A stretch of 64,000 bases of DNA from Staphylococcus borealis (GTDB taxonomy: Bacteria; Bacillota; Bacilli; Staphylococcales; Staphylococcaceae): contig NZ_CUEE01000010.1 of NCBI RefSeq assembly GCF_001224225.1, forward strand, positions 26,898 to 90,897. The letters run 5' to 3'. A program made the position numbers and the translations under genes. This document shows, piece by piece, positions 43,066 to 53,548 of the stretch. Position 1 is the stretch's first letter; each line of letters starts with the position of its first letter. Below the pieces are notes generated by a model, which saw only the letters and a list, made by a program, of their open reading frames with translations, did not search any database and was not told the origin of the DNA.

Positions 43066-43280
43066 AAAGTCAGCCTCCTTATCTAAAGGACGCTGACGCG
43101 CGGTACCACCTTAATTAACGCAATATTCCGATTATTCGGAATATTGAACATTCACTCATTGATATTAATTTGTTTTACTAGCATAAACCCAATTTCATAT
43201 TAAGCGGTGTTGATTTACATCACCCATCAACTTTCTGTCACTACCATACTTATCACTACTTCATTTATGCTATTAAATTG
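43066..43280 (-). promoter_or_regulatory. Second (trpE-proximal) tryptophan T-box
   Basis: On the minus strand: stem I with GAAGTAG near its base, GGGTGATG, then the base arm TTTATGCT, which is the exact complement of AGCATAAA. A TGG triplet lies next to it at the specifier position. The T-box AAGGTGGTACCGCG is at 43112-43099. A terminator follows, with GTCAGCGTCC pairing with GGAGGCTGAC, then TTTTTT at about 43066-43098. Uncharged tRNA-Trp would favour the antiterminator. Confidence 0.88.
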
Positions 43281-43285
43281 AATAT

Positions 43286-43505
43286 TAAAAACACCACAGC
43301 ATACGCGCTTACTATAAGGACGCGTTACCGTGGTGCCACCTTAATTAACAATAAATTGTTCACTCATCAATTATTAAACTTTAGAATTCCAGACCCAATT
43401 CGATAAATACGTTGTGCCAATTTGCATCACCCATTGGCTTTCTATTTGCTACAAACCATATCATCTACTTCATTCATAGAATTGTGTGATATTTCTTATA
43501 ATTCA
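43286..43505 (-). promoter_or_regulatory. First (promoter-proximal) tryptophan T-box
   Basis: On the minus strand: GAATGAAGTAGATGATATGG, the AG-bulge/GNUG region GCCAATGGGTGATGCAAATTGGC, and specifier TGG in GGGTCTGGAATTC, with AATTC able to pair with GAAT at the stem base. The T-box sequence AAGGTGGCACCACGG is at 43342-43328. The terminator CACCACGGTAACGCG...CGCGTATGCTGTGGTGTTTTT lies at about 43286-43338. It is a complete element with its own terminator, 5' of the second copy. Confidence 0.88.
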
Positions 43506-43507
43506 GT

Positions 43508-43536
43508 ATAATACAAAAATCTATTTTGTTTGTCAA
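43508..43536 (-). promoter_or_regulatory. trp operon promoter
   Basis: Perfect -35 TTGACA (43536-43531), a 17-nt spacer and TATTAT (43513-43508) on the minus strand. It starts 8 nt after the stop codon of the M42 peptidase gene. Confidence 0.82.
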
Positions 43537-43543
43537 CAATGGA

Positions 43544-44581
43544 TTATAAATTTATAGGTGATAAACAGTATGCATAAAGAAGATTTTGTGTTGCTTCAAT
43601 AGATTCTATATGCGTTCTCTCTAGTGCATGAGATGATTCAATACCAGCACCAAATAGGCCATGACGAATATCAGCACCAGCTTTTAAGGCTGCTGACGCA
43701 TCTGAACTATAATAAGGATAAATATCCACTTTATATGGTATATCATTTATTTTACATAAATTTATGAGATGTGATTTTAATTCTTTATGATATGGACCAG
43801 ATCCATCTTTAGCACAAATTGATACGGTGTATTCATCTGATGACTGGCCATCACCTAATGCGCCCATATCAAGTGCAATAAATTCTACTATCTTATCCGA
43901 TATAGAAGCATTAGCACCATAACCAATTTCTTCGTTATTGGAAATGTAAAATTGAGTTGTATATGGTAATTGCTTTTTTTCTTGCTTAAGTTTCTCTAGC
44001 AATTCTAGTATCATTGCCACACTCGCTTTATCATCTAAATGTCTTGATTTGATAAATCCTGATGAGGTAATTTCAGTTCTAGGATCAAAACTGACAAAGT
44101 CTCCCACTTCAATTCCTAAATCTCTTGTCTCTTGATCAGATGTCGTTTTTTCATCGATACGGATTTCCATATGTTCACTATCTCTTGGTATTTCATGGTT
44201 ATTTCTGTAAACGTGCACACTTGTTTCATGCATACATATCGTTCCAGTATATGTTTGTCCCGATTCGGTTTGAATCTCACAATATTCTCCCTCAATAGCA
44301 TTGTATGTAAATCCACCTATTAAGCTTATAGCCAATCGACCATCCTCTTTAATGTCTTTAACCATTGCTCCCAATGTATCTACATGAGCAGTAATACATC
44401 TTTGTTGCGCTTGGTTTTCTCCTTGAACTTCGATAATTAAAGCGCCTTTATTTGTTATCTTTGTGTCATAACCAAGTGATTCAACTCTATTCTTAACATA
44501 ATTGATTGCCTCTGTCGCATTACCAGATGGACTATTGATTTCTGTGAGCTCTTTTATTGTTTTCAATACCTTTTGAGTCAT
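43544..44581 (-). CDS. M42-family aminopeptidase
   Basis: A 345-residue di-metal aminopeptidase/glucanase-like protein. Metal ligands are visible in AHVDTLG (residues about 65-71), SRHLDDKASVA, ISNNEEIGYGA with its catalytic Glu pair, and ALDMGA. Family members (YsdC, glutamyl aminopeptidase) trim peptides as large oligomers. It ends right at the trp promoter but is not part of that operon. Divergent from tyrA. Confidence 0.87.
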   Translation of the reverse strand: MTQKVLKTIKELTEINSPSGNATEAINYVKNRVESLGYDTKITNKGALIIEVQGENQAQQRCITAHVDTLGAMVKDIKEDGRLAISLIGGFTYNAIEGEYCEIQTESGQTYTGTICMHETSVHVYRNNHEIPRDSEHMEIRIDEKTTSDQETRDLGIEVGDFVSFDPRTEITSSGFIKSRHLDDKASVAMILELLEKLKQEKKQLPYTTQFYISNNEEIGYGANASISDKIVEFIALDMGALGDGQSSDEYTVSICAKDGSGPYHKELKSHLINLCKINDIPYKVDIYPYYSSDASAALKAGADIRHGLFGAGIESSHALERTHIESIEATQNLLYAYCLSPINL

Positions 44582-44698
44582 TATTATCTCCCCCTAGTTA
44601 AAATATTTATTGGTAACATTTTATCGTATTTATAATACTATCACTATTAATTCATTTATTTTACTATTGTTTATCTATAGTCTGTACCTTACAATGTA

Positions 44699-44713
44699 CA
44701 TATTCTGAAAATT
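44699..44713. promoter_or_regulatory. CodY-like site before tyrA
   Basis: CATATTCTGAAAATT, read on the other strand as AATTTTCAGAATATG, matches the CodY consensus AATTTTCWGAAAATT at 13 of 15 positions. It lies 20 nt before the tyrA start codon. Confidence 0.4.
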
Positions 44714-44733
44714 TCGAAATAAGGTGATTCAAT

Positions 44734-45825
44734 ATGCAACATATTTTATTTGTAGGTCTTGGTTTGATTGGTGGAAGTTTAGCCAGCAACTTAAAATATT
44801 ACCAGCCTAACTTAACCATATCTGCTTTTGATGCAGATAAAAATCAACTAGAAAAAGCTTTGTCGATTGGAATAATTGACGAAAAAGTTGAAGATTATAG
44901 TGAAGGTGTTAAAAAAGCAGACGTTATCATTTATGCTACGCCTGTACAACAAACTGAAGTGTATTTAAAAGAATTACCTAATTATCAAACACAACCTCAT
45001 TTGATTGTAACTGATACTGGCAGTACGAAAGCTAATATTCAAAGCTACGAAGCATTTCTGTTAAGCAATGATATTCATCTTATTGGTGGCCATCCAATGG
45101 CTGGAAGTCATAAATCAGGTGTTCTTAACGCTAAAAAACACTTGTTTGAAAATGCTTACTACATCCTTGTTTATAATGATGCACGCAATGCTGAAACAGC
45201 CCAAAAATTACAATCATTATTATCAACGACATCTGCAAAATTTATAACAACCTCTGCCCAAGAACATGATTACGTTACTGGTGTCGTCAGTCACATACCT
45301 CATATTATTGCATCAAGTTTAGTTCATTTAAGCGAATCAAACTCAAATCATCATGCTTTGATAACTCAATTAGCTGCTGGTGGTTTTAGAGATGTTACAC
45401 GTATTGCTAGTAGTAATGCAGATATGTGGCGTGACATTACATTTAGTAACCAAGAGAACATACTTCACCTATTGGATATGTTACAACAACAGATAGATTC
45501 AATTTCCACGCATATTCGCTCGAATCACACTGATGAGATTCATGATTTCTTCTCAAGTGCTAAAAAGTTCAGAGACCAGCTCCCAGTTAAGCAACAAGGT
45601 GCACTAAGTATTGCGTATGATCTTTATGTAGATATTCCAGATAAATCGGGTATGATTAGCAAAGTTACTTCTATCTTGAGTTTACATAATATTTCTATAA
45701 GTAACTTAAAAATTCTCGAAGTTCGTGAAGATATTTTAGGTGCTTTGCAAATTAGCTTTAAAACTCCTGAAGATCGCGAACGTGGTATTCAGGCATTGCA
45801 TGATTTTGAAACATATATTTTATAA
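44734..45825 (+). CDS. tyrA: Prephenate dehydrogenase with C-terminal ACT domain
   Basis: 363 residues: NAD-binding [13 protein letters not shown] (4-16), the substrate loop [12 protein letters not shown] and [11 protein letters not shown], then a C-terminal ACT domain (from about 290, [19 protein letters not shown]) for tyrosine sensing. It makes 4-hydroxyphenylpyruvate, competing with the trp branch for chorismate-derived precursors. A CodY-like site lies just upstream. Confidence 0.95.
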   Translation: MQHILFVGLGLIGGSLASNLKYYQPNLTISAFDADKNQLEKALSIGIIDEKVEDYSEGVKKADVIIYATPVQQTEVYLKELPNYQTQPHLIVTDTGSTKANIQSYEAFLLSNDIHLIGGHPMAGSHKSGVLNAKKHLFENAYYILVYNDARNAETAQKLQSLLSTTSAKFITTSAQEHDYVTGVVSHIPHIIASSLVHLSESNSNHHALITQLAAGGFRDVTRIASSNADMWRDITFSNQENILHLLDMLQQQIDSISTHIRSNHTDEIHDFFSSAKKFRDQLPVKQQGALSIAYDLYVDIPDKSGMISKVTSILSLHNISISNLKILEVREDILGALQISFKTPEDRERGIQALHDFETYIL

Positions 45826-45859
45826 GTATATCCTCCTAACTTGATGACGCTCCTAAAAT

Positions 45860-46027
45860 ATTAGAAGTTCAAGACACCGATGATTGGACCCCAATGCAGA
45901 AATGATACAAATATTGCACAATTGGGCATCGAGCCCTGAGTAAAGAGAACTTCACAAAGATATACCACGAGCAAAGCAAGTTTGAAATTGGAATGCCCAA
46001 TTTTCATCTTGATACCATCATTGTTAG
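45860..46027. repeat. Degenerate copy of the STAR-like intergenic repeat
   Basis: The stretch TCGAGCCCTGAGTAAAGAG...ACCACGAGCAAAGCAAG (about 45929-45983) aligns with the 59-bp unit at 61581-61800 (TCGGGGCCCCAGCAAAGAG...CTACAAGCAAAGCAAG). It lies inside an AATTGGGCAT...ATGCCCAATT inverted repeat. It fills the gap between tyrA and the polymerase gene, which are convergent. Confidence 0.55.
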
Positions 46028-46038
46028 GAGGACATTAT

Positions 46039-47301
46039 TTACATTTTATGCCCTGCCATTAAACCTAATCGTCCATGCTTTGTTCCAGCATCAGTATAAG
46101 ATATCGCTTTAGATATAATGCCCTTTCCATATTTATTTTGTAAATAATCAATAGTTTTAGCTAATTTCTCATCTCGTCTTCTTTCATATTCATCAATAAA
46201 CAAATTGAGTTGACGGTCTTCTTCATTAATAAGTTGTGTCAATGATACACTCAATGTCCGGTACAGCGCGTGTTTATCACATAATTGATTCGCATAATAA
46301 TTTACTACCTTATAAATATCTCGCTCCAAGTTTGTCGCATCCGTTAATGTATATTGCTTATGTACGCCGCCACCTTCCGTATAGCCAAATGAAAAGTGAA
46401 TGGTTCTTGCCAATTGCTTACGTGCTCTTATTCTACTAGCAACATCTTCAATTAGTTCTTGCATGACTACCTTCGACTCTTCAAATCGGTAATCTCTCAT
46501 CAAAATTTGGCTTTTGCATATAGAAGGATTAGTAACATTATATTTCTCTCTCAATTTACTTTGATCAATACCGTTTGCGTGTAAATGCATATCCACCCCT
46601 ATTACACCAAAATCTCTTTTGAGATATTTATACGGATACTGTGCTAAATCCCCTACCGTTACAATCCCTTTCTTGTTAAGTTTTGCTTCTGTTTTTTTAT
46701 TAATGCCCCAAAATTCCCTTAGTGGCGAAATTTTCCACAACTTTTTGGGGACATCATAATATCTCCATTCTGTAATACCATTGGCTGTATGCTTCGCTTC
46801 GATATCCATTGCAACCTTACTTAATAACATATTGGAGCCTATGCCTATTGTGCAATATATCCCTGTTTTATCTTCTATCTCTTTTTGTAATCGCTCTGCA
46901 AATGACTGAACGGTAGAGTTAAATCGGTGATAACTATTAGTTACATCTAAAAAAAATTCATCGATGCTATATTGATGCAAGTCTTCTCCTGGTACATATT
47001 TAAGTGCAATTTTAGAAATTTCAATTGAAACTTCTAAATATTTTCTCATGCTAGGATTAATAATATAAATGTCATTTCGATGTGGTATTTCAAATAGCCT
47101 AGACCCTGTTTTAATACCAATTTCTTTTAGTTTAGGTGTAGCTGCTAAAACAACTGAACCTTGTCTTTTAGTGTCTGCAACTACTGCCAATTTTGTTTCT
47201 AGTGGGTCCAACCCTTTGTCGATGCATGAAACACTAGCAAAAAAGCTCTTTTGATCAATACACAGAATATCTCTATCCTCCAACAAATTATAATCATACA
47301 T
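46039..47301 (-). CDS. SOS-regulated Y-family DNA polymerase (UmuC-like)
   Basis: A 420-residue translesion polymerase. Motifs ILCIDQKSFFASVSC (first catalytic Asp), SIDEFFLDVT (Asp-Glu pair) and the little-finger region SYTDAGTKHGRLGLMAGHKM. It corresponds to the ImpB/MucB/SamB-type gene next to tyrA in S. aureus. ATG 47301 follows GGGAGG by 9 nt; the longer frame to 47343 would run into the LexA site. Two LexA-like boxes lie upstream, so it should be induced by DNA damage. Confidence 0.9.
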   Translation of the reverse strand: MYDYNLLEDRDILCIDQKSFFASVSCIDKGLDPLETKLAVVADTKRQGSVVLAATPKLKEIGIKTGSRLFEIPHRNDIYIINPSMRKYLEVSIEISKIALKYVPGEDLHQYSIDEFFLDVTNSYHRFNSTVQSFAERLQKEIEDKTGIYCTIGIGSNMLLSKVAMDIEAKHTANGITEWRYYDVPKKLWKISPLREFWGINKKTEAKLNKKGIVTVGDLAQYPYKYLKRDFGVIGVDMHLHANGIDQSKLREKYNVTNPSICKSQILMRDYRFEESKVVMQELIEDVASRIRARKQLARTIHFSFGYTEGGGVHKQYTLTDATNLERDIYKVVNYYANQLCDKHALYRTLSVSLTQLINEEDRQLNLFIDEYERRRDEKLAKTIDYLQNKYGKGIISKAISYTDAGTKHGRLGLMAGHKM

Positions 47302-47336
47302 GCCAGATACCTCCCTTATCCAATTCTTATTATATA

Positions 47337-47379
47337 CGAACACTTGTTCTATTTCAACAAAAATAAGAACGAGTGTTCT
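47337..47379. promoter_or_regulatory. Two LexA (SOS) boxes between the Y-polymerase and tautomerase genes
   Basis: CGAACACTTGTTCT (47337-47350; other strand AGAACAAGTGTTCG) and AGAACGAGTGTTCT (47366-47379) both fit the Gram-positive LexA pattern CGAACRNRYGTTCG with changes only at the ends. Their centres are 29 bp apart. Confidence 0.82.
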
Positions 47380-47453
47380 TAAAATTATTTTGGAGTCGTA
47401 TCTTAAAACATGCTATACTATGGATGAAATTACTATTTCAAGGAGGAAATAAA

Positions 47454-47642
47454 ATGCCAATCATCAATGTTAAATTATTAGAAGGACGTTCTGATGAACA
47501 ATTAAAAAATTTAGTTACTGAAGTAACAAATGCCGTTGAAAAAACAACTGGAGCTAATAGAGAAGCTATTCATGTTGTCATTGAAGAAATGCAAAAAAAT
47601 CATTATGGCGTTGCAGGCGTTAGAAAATCAGACGCTGAATAA
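47454..47642 (+). CDS. 4-oxalocrotonate tautomerase-family enzyme
   Basis: A 62-residue protein with the catalytic Pro directly after Met (MPIINVKLLEGR) and Arg residues at about 11 and 39. Size and N-terminal proline define the 4-OT (DmpI/XylH) family of keto-enol tautomerases; the physiological substrate in staphylococci is unknown. ATG 47454 follows AAGGAGG. Divergent from the SOS polymerase, so the second LexA box could also affect it. Confidence 0.92.
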   Translation: MPIINVKLLEGRSDEQLKNLVTEVTNAVEKTTGANREAIHVVIEEMQKNHYGVAGVRKSDAE

Positions 47643-47690
47643 AACGTAGATAAGTTTACATAATAATATTATGGTACTTAATTGCGTAGT

Positions 47691-47722
47691 AAAAAAAGCA
47701 CACTTAGCAAGTGTGCTTTTTT
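47691..47722. terminator. Bidirectional terminator between tautomerase gene and msrR
   Basis: AGCACACTT (47697-47705) pairs with AAGTGTGCT (47709-47717) and has A7 and T6 tracts outside. Confidence 0.92.
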
Positions 47723-47730
47723 ACTGTCAT

Positions 47731-48708
47731 TTAATTATTTAAAAATTCTTGAATAGCCTTTTTGTTTTTATCTTTATCAATATCTAATGCACTGCCATCA
47801 TTATTAGTATTAATATTTTGGTATGAATTATTAATCGGCACTGTAAGAGATTCTACGTTCTTATCTCCTCTAATACCAAAACTTATACCTGTTTGGAATA
47901 TCGCTGAATTAGGCATACTTGTATTAATATAGCCTCTCAAAATACCAGCTACTTTAGGCAACTTAACTACAGAGCTAGGCGTAACTAATTCTTTTTTCAA
48001 CGTTTGCATAACTTGTTGTTGACGTCTAACTCGCCCAAAGTCTCCTTCCTCATCATGTCTAAATCTTGCATATCCAAGTAATTCTTTACCATTCAAACGA
48101 TGATGACCTTTTTTAAGAGATACGCCAATGTTTTCAGACATATCTTTTTCTACGTCCATAGGAACACCATTTGGCTCTAATTCATCGATCATTTTTTCAA
48201 AGCCTGTAAAATCAATGACTGCATAATATTCCGGATTGATACCTAAATTCTTATTTAATGTTTTTCTTAGCAGTTCTGGACCACCAAGTGAATATGCTGC
48301 ATTAATTTTGTAATTTTGATACCCAGGTATTTCTGCATAAATATCTCGCATTACTGACATCATTTTCATCTTTTTATGAATAAAATCATATTGAACTACC
48401 ATGATGGAGTCAGTTCTTGACTTACCACCATTTGCTTTGTCAGCGCCTAATACAAGTACAGAAATCTTACCATCATTTTTAACAGGTCCGTTAAACTTAT
48501 GTACTTTAATATCTTTGGCATGTTTCTCAGCATAATTAACACCACTACGATAACTATGGACGATATAAATAATAGCTGCAAGAAGCAATATTACTATAAT
48601 CAAAATAATAAAAGGTAATTTTCGTAGTTTTTTCTTATTTCGTCGTTTAGAAGGTGTCTCTGATTCTGCTTGTCGTCTGTATACTGTCTTATCCTTCTCT
48701 TCTGTCAT
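47731..48708 (-). CDS. msrR: LytR-CpsA-Psr (LCP) protein MsrR
   Basis: 325 residues: a basic N-terminal cytoplasmic tail, one membrane helix (about 30-50) and an extracellular LCP domain. Domain motifs are [50 protein letters not shown] and [22 protein letters not shown], with the Arg/Asp residues that hold polyprenyl pyrophosphate. LCP enzymes attach wall teichoic acid or capsule to peptidoglycan. The position next to msrA and mprF matches S. aureus msrR. Confidence 0.93.
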   Translation of the reverse strand: MTEEKDKTVYRRQAESETPSKRRNKKKLRKLPFIILIIVILLLAAIIYIVHSYRSGVNYAEKHAKDIKVHKFNGPVKNDGKISVLVLGADKANGGKSRTDSIMVVQYDFIHKKMKMMSVMRDIYAEIPGYQNYKINAAYSLGGPELLRKTLNKNLGINPEYYAVIDFTGFEKMIDELEPNGVPMDVEKDMSENIGVSLKKGHHRLNGKELLGYARFRHDEEGDFGRVRRQQQVMQTLKKELVTPSSVVKLPKVAGILRGYINTSMPNSAIFQTGISFGIRGDKNVESLTVPINNSYQNINTNNDGSALDIDKDKNKKAIQEFLNN

Positions 48709-48854
48709 ATTTACCTACCTTACGTCTTGTAAAAATCTTCAAAATTGTATATCTATGTACTATAATTATATATAATTAAGTTATAGAAGTTACTTTAAAA
48801 AATCAAGTAATTTTTAAATAAATGGTACTAAGGTCCAATGAAAGGATGGCATAA

Positions 48855-49361
48855 ATGAATATTAATACAGCATATTTTGCTGGTGGGTGTTTCTGGTGTA
48901 TGACCAAACCTTTCGATCAATTCGATGGTATAGAAACAGTAACATCTGGCTACATGGGTGGTTCAACTCACAACCCTACTTATGAAGATGTGAAAAGTGG
49001 GACCACAGGACATTATGAAACTGTAAAAATCGAATATGATGTTGCACTGTTTTCTTATAATAAATTATTGGAAGTATTCTTTTCGGTAATTGATCCTATT
49101 GATGATGGCGGTCAGTTTCAAGACAGAGGTTCTCAATATAGAACGGCAATCTTCTACACGAATGAGGACCAAAAAAAACTCGCTGAACAATACATCCACC
49201 AACTCGAGCAAACCATTCATTCTGAAAAAGCAATAGCAACTAAAATCTTACCCGCTTCAACATTTTACAAAGCAGAAGAATATCATCAAGATTTTTATAA
49301 AAAGAACCCTGAGCGTTATGCTCAAGAACAACAAGACCGAGCTAACTATAGCGCAAATTAA
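48855..49361 (+). CDS. msrA: Peptide methionine-S-sulfoxide reductase
   Basis: 168 residues with the catalytic Cys in AGGCFWCM (residue 12-15 region). Substrate-pocket segments GYMGG, DPTQ-like [21 protein letters not shown] and [14 protein letters not shown] are present. There is no resolving Cys near the C-terminus, so recycling would use another thiol route. Divergent from msrR. S. aureus has several msrA copies; this one is not fused to msrB. Confidence 0.94.
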   Translation: MNINTAYFAGGCFWCMTKPFDQFDGIETVTSGYMGGSTHNPTYEDVKSGTTGHYETVKIEYDVALFSYNKLLEVFFSVIDPIDDGGQFQDRGSQYRTAIFYTNEDQKKLAEQYIHQLEQTIHSEKAIATKILPASTFYKAEEYHQDFYKKNPERYAQEQQDRANYSAN

Positions 49362-49376
49362 ACACATAAATAATCA

Positions 49377-49425
49377 AAGGCATCCTTCATAAATGATTGT
49401 TATCATTTCAGTTGTAGGATGCCTT
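49377..49425. terminator. Bidirectional terminator between msrA and mprF
   Basis: AAGGCATCCT (49377-49386) pairs with AGGATGCCTT (49416-49425), and a T-rich tract follows. Confidence 0.85.
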
Positions 49426-49441
49426 ATTTTTAAATAATGAT

Positions 49442-51964
49442 TTATTTATGACGAATAACTCTCATTACTTTTAGCATACTATACCATAATGAACTGTCTT
49501 TTCTATAAACTAAAAATCTTGGTTCCCAATTAGGGCTATATTTTTCTTTATATTTACGTAATCCTTGAAAGCGATAAAGTCCATTGAAATGTTCAAAAAC
49601 ACGACCAGCTACACGTTCACGTGGATATGAATAATTTAATTGGCCTACATTCGATAATGTTGCCATACCCATATTAAATGCTTTATAGCCTTTGTCTTTA
49701 CCCCAAAGTAGCATATGCAAATACAAACCGTCCATTAAAGGTAAATCAAGGTCAGGTAACCAACGAATTAAATCAACAGAAATAGCTTCATTATAATAAG
49801 TAGGCATTAAAGTACAAAACGCAATTACTTTACCCTCTTCATTCTTCATGATTCCAATAGGCGCTTGTTGTAAATAGTCTTCAGTAAATTGTCCTACTGA
49901 AAAATGCATTTCATTACGTCCATCTAACCATTGATCACTGACATATTTCAATTCAGAAATAATATCCATTGAAAAAGGTGGTTCTAAAATTTCAAATTGA
50001 ATATTTAAATCATCGAATTTATTAAGTGTCGCTCGAAAACCACGACGTTTCTTTCCTGATGTCGTAAATTGAGTTAAATCTATAATGGCTTCTTCGCCCA
50101 ATTTGAAGAATTGATTACCAAAATTATGATAAAGTGGCATAAACCGATTTGACACTTGATAAAAAATGATGTCATAACCTAACTTTTCACCATAATTATA
50201 AAAATCAATCAGTAACGATTGGAAAGCATTTGGGTCACCAATTGGGTCACCTAACACAACAAGTGCATTACCTTTATAACGATACATTAAAAATGCTTGT
50301 TCATTTTCATGCATAAAGATATCTTTATCTCCACTGTAGATCAGATGACTTAAATAATTACCACCATATGTTTCGATGATTGCTTTACATTGTGACAAAT
50401 CTTCAAATTGGTGTGGTCTATTGTATTTTGACTCAAGGAGCCATGCAACTATACCCACTAACATTACAACGACAAGAATTGTTAACCAGAAATAATATTT
50501 TAATAATGATGTATCCATTTCAATATGATAAATGTCCAGCGCATATAATGTTTCGGAAATAATAATGTGATTAACGTATAATACAAAGACGCTCAAAATA
50601 ATAGCTACAATGAACCGCTTTAATCTAAATGGTCGCTTCACAACTTTAGATCGGCGATATGCAAGAACAAGTAATACAAATATTAGAATAATCCATGATA
50701 ATAAGATTAAAGATGCATAAGTGTATATTGTCGCAGCGAAAATTAGAATAAGCGAAATCATTACAAATAAAATAGCACGACGACTTTGCTTGTATACCCC
50801 TCTAACATTAAGAAGTAATAATAAACAAGCACTAGTATGAATAGATAACATAATATAATATGCAAAATGATGATCATCATATAAGCCATCATAAACAATA
50901 GTAATGTTATTAATAAATAATACAAAACTTGTGATTAATACTAAAGTGGCTAAAGCAAAAGATGGTATTTTAGCAATAATATCTTTTTGATAAGAAAATA
51001 AAAACAATGTTACATCTTTTGCAGGAACAAAATATTTAGATTCTTCAAAGTATTTTCTAGCAGATGAACCAAATTCAAAAGTAGATAATACAAGTGCAAT
51101 AATGACTGGTACAAAGTAATAAGCGAAACGATACAACAATAACGCTAATAAAACTTTTTCTTCAGGAACGCCTAACGACTTTAATCCTAGTAATACAACT
51201 AAATCGAAAGCACCAAAACCTCCGGGAATGAAACTGACTAATCCAGAAAGCGCAGCAATGATAAAAATTCCAATTACAGTCGTGAATGCGACATTAATAT
51301 CAACAATAACTGTCGATAAATAAAGTACTGATGCAGCAGCAAGCCACTCAACACTAGAAACCAATGTGCAATAAACACCTAAATATTTGTTATAACGATC
51401 AATAGGATTAATCATAGTATAAGCAATAAATAAAGGTAAGAATAATGCAACAATATATAATATCCATCTTACCCAGCTTACTTTATTTAATATGTGCGAA
51501 GCATCAAAGATATGTAATACGACAAGAATTGATAGAAGACTCAAACCTGTCAACATTGATATAAGTATAATTGAAATGGCATGCACTAATTTTTTTCGAT
51601 CCGTTGTATAATTTTTATACACAAATGCTCTAAATCCAGCACCGATAAACCCACCAAAACCAACAATAGCATTGAGTGCATTAATAATATAGCTCACTTT
51701 AAACACTCTTATCAGTGGGATACCAAGTTTCAATCCCTTAACCAATATAAGATCGTATAAGCTCAGCAAAATCATTGCAGCACCACCACAGATAAATAAG
51801 CCTACAAGGTACCAACGATTAATTTTGCTAAAAGCTTCAAGCGTTTGCTTGAAATTAATATGAGCTAGTTCATGATATAGCGTGGCAACAACTGCTATAA
51901 ACAACACTGCAGCAAAAACAAATTTAAGTATAGATAATAATCTATTTTTTAGTTCTTCAGTCAT
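49442..51964 (-). CDS. mprF: Lysyl-phosphatidylglycerol synthase/flippase MprF
   Basis: 840 residues. The N-terminal 510 residues hold about 14 membrane segments: the flippase, with [21 protein letters not shown] as its conserved loop. The C-terminal 330 residues are the cytosolic GNAT-like synthase, which moves lysine from lysyl-tRNA to phosphatidylglycerol ([31 protein letters not shown]). The added positive charge repels defensins and daptomycin. Length equals S. aureus MprF. I made no call on gain-of-function substitutions. Confidence 0.96.
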   Translation of the reverse strand: MTEELKNRLLSILKFVFAAVLFIAVVATLYHELAHINFKQTLEAFSKINRWYLVGLFICGGAAMILLSLYDLILVKGLKLGIPLIRVFKVSYIINALNAIVGFGGFIGAGFRAFVYKNYTTDRKKLVHAISIILISMLTGLSLLSILVVLHIFDASHILNKVSWVRWILYIVALFLPLFIAYTMINPIDRYNKYLGVYCTLVSSVEWLAAASVLYLSTVIVDINVAFTTVIGIFIIAALSGLVSFIPGGFGAFDLVVLLGLKSLGVPEEKVLLALLLYRFAYYFVPVIIALVLSTFEFGSSARKYFEESKYFVPAKDVTLFLFSYQKDIIAKIPSFALATLVLITSFVLFINNITIVYDGLYDDHHFAYYIMLSIHTSACLLLLLNVRGVYKQSRRAILFVMISLILIFAATIYTYASLILLSWIILIFVLLVLAYRRSKVVKRPFRLKRFIVAIILSVFVLYVNHIIISETLYALDIYHIEMDTSLLKYYFWLTILVVVMLVGIVAWLLESKYNRPHQFEDLSQCKAIIETYGGNYLSHLIYSGDKDIFMHENEQAFLMYRYKGNALVVLGDPIGDPNAFQSLLIDFYNYGEKLGYDIIFYQVSNRFMPLYHNFGNQFFKLGEEAIIDLTQFTTSGKKRRGFRATLNKFDDLNIQFEILEPPFSMDIISELKYVSDQWLDGRNEMHFSVGQFTEDYLQQAPIGIMKNEEGKVIAFCTLMPTYYNEAISVDLIRWLPDLDLPLMDGLYLHMLLWGKDKGYKAFNMGMATLSNVGQLNYSYPRERVAGRVFEHFNGLYRFQGLRKYKEKYSPNWEPRFLVYRKDSSLWYSMLKVMRVIRHK

Positions 51965-52120
51965 ATCATACCTCTACCTTCAACTTCGATTAGTTTAAAA
52001 TATATCATACCTTCATTTGAATGAACATATGAATATATATTACACGTGCTAACAGTATTGTAATGTACGTGAGATTATACATTCAGATTTCAAAATTTGA
52101 TATGTACATTGTATTAAAAA

Positions 52121-52165
52121 ACTAGGGCTGAGAAAAAGTGGATATCCCTCTTTCTCAGCCCTAGT
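52121..52165 (-). terminator. Terminator of the AI-2E-type transporter gene
   Basis: ACTAGGGCTGAGAAA pairs with TTTCTCAGCCCTAGT around a short loop, followed on the minus strand by TTTTTTAAT. Confidence 0.88.
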
Positions 52166-52236
52166 CAACTACTACAAAGTAACACTCTAGCATTATTTAT
52201 CTTTTACTCGACTATACTTTGCATCAACAAGCCGTA

Positions 52237-53466
52237 CTAATCGGCTCGAGTATATTCTTTTGTCTCTTCTTTTTTTATTTCATATTCTCCTGAATCATTA
52301 CCGTAATACTTATTATAACGACGTTTAAATAATAAGAACATGTGAGAGACTAGTACTTTAAGTATCGCGTATCCTGGTATACCTAATATAACACCAATGA
52401 TTCCTAATAAATTACCAGCACTTAATAAGATGAAAATAATTGTTAAAGGATGAATTTTCAATGTTTTACCCATGACATTAGGTGAAATAAAATGTCCTTC
52501 GATAAATTGAACAAGCGTCCATACAACAATTAATTTCAATAACATAAGTGGAGATGTAATAATGGCTATAATAATAGCTGGTGAAATCGCAATAGTTGGA
52601 CCTAAATAAGGAACAACGCTTGTAACAGCTGCGATACATGCAAGCACCAATCCATAATCAAGCCCAATGATAGAATAACCAATAAAGAGTAAGATACCGA
52701 TACAAAATGAAACAATAATTTGGCCTTGAATATAAGAACCCACTTGTACACTCATTTTCTCCATTAAATCATGGTAATCTTTTCTAAATTTTGGTGGCAT
52801 AATCTTAGTTGAATACTCTTTAAACTTATGACCATCCTTTAACATAAAGAACAATACAAATGGTGTTGTGACAAGCACTACGCCTACATTTACTATCGCT
52901 TCTGCAAAACTTTTTATTTTAGTTCCAAATCCATCAAAATAACTCGAAACCATCGAAGGAATCTTGTTAGAGACAGAGTCTAACCAATCTTGTATTTGAG
53001 TATAAAATGAAGATAAGAAAGAAAAATGCGTAACTTGATCTATTGCATTATTAAATTTATCTACATACTTAGGGAAATTGTTCGCTAAGCGTGTGATTTG
53101 ATCACTGATTAATGGAATTAATAAATTAATAATTAATGTTGCGCCACCAACAATTGCTAAAAACACAATAATAATGCCAAGCAATCTTGGGATATTATAT
53201 CTTTCCATCAAATTGATAATTGGGTTAATAAGATAAAACAAAATGAGCGATAAAATAATTGGTGCCACAATTGTATTAAATATGATGATAAATGGTTCAA
53301 AAACATATGAAACTTTATCGAATATAAATATTACAATGCCTATGAGCACTAATGAAAGTAAAGCAAATAATAAATCTTTACCGCCTAAAAACTTCATAAA
53401 ACGCGTTTCTGTAAAACTGAATTTTTTTGCGCTGTTATCTTCAACTTGTTTATTTTCAGTTGTCAT
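52237..53466 (-). CDS. AI-2E-family transporter (TqsA/YdbI-like)
   Basis: A polytopic protein of about 409 residues, eight membrane segments and the family hallmark near the C-terminus (SVVPYLGPTIAISPAIIIAI, LVQFIEGHFISPNVMGKTLKIHP). Family members are linked to autoinducer-2 export or Na+/H+ antiport; the substrate is not visible. ATG 53466 and an in-frame ATG at 53478 are both possible. Monocistronic. Confidence 0.85.
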   Translation of the reverse strand: MTTENKQVEDNSAKKFSFTETRFMKFLGGKDLLFALLSLVLIGIVIFIFDKVSYVFEPFIIIFNTIVAPIILSLILFYLINPIINLMERYNIPRLLGIIIVFLAIVGGATLIINLLIPLISDQITRLANNFPKYVDKFNNAIDQVTHFSFLSSFYTQIQDWLDSVSNKIPSMVSSYFDGFGTKIKSFAEAIVNVGVVLVTTPFVLFFMLKDGHKFKEYSTKIMPPKFRKDYHDLMEKMSVQVGSYIQGQIIVSFCIGILLFIGYSIIGLDYGLVLACIAAVTSVVPYLGPTIAISPAIIIAIITSPLMLLKLIVVWTLVQFIEGHFISPNVMGKTLKIHPLTIIFILLSAGNLLGIIGVILGIPGYAILKVLVSHMFLLFKRRYNKYYGNDSGEYEIKKEETKEYTRAD

Positions 53467-53548
53467 GTTTCTCACCATACCTTAACTAACTTATAGAACT
53501 AAAGCTATCTAACATCATAACATAAAAACAATTAAATGTTGTTTCGCT

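Noticed and set aside
44132..44323. Open frames in other phases within the M42 peptidase gene
   Set aside because: No ribosome sites and no family similarity; the M42 frame explains the codon pattern.
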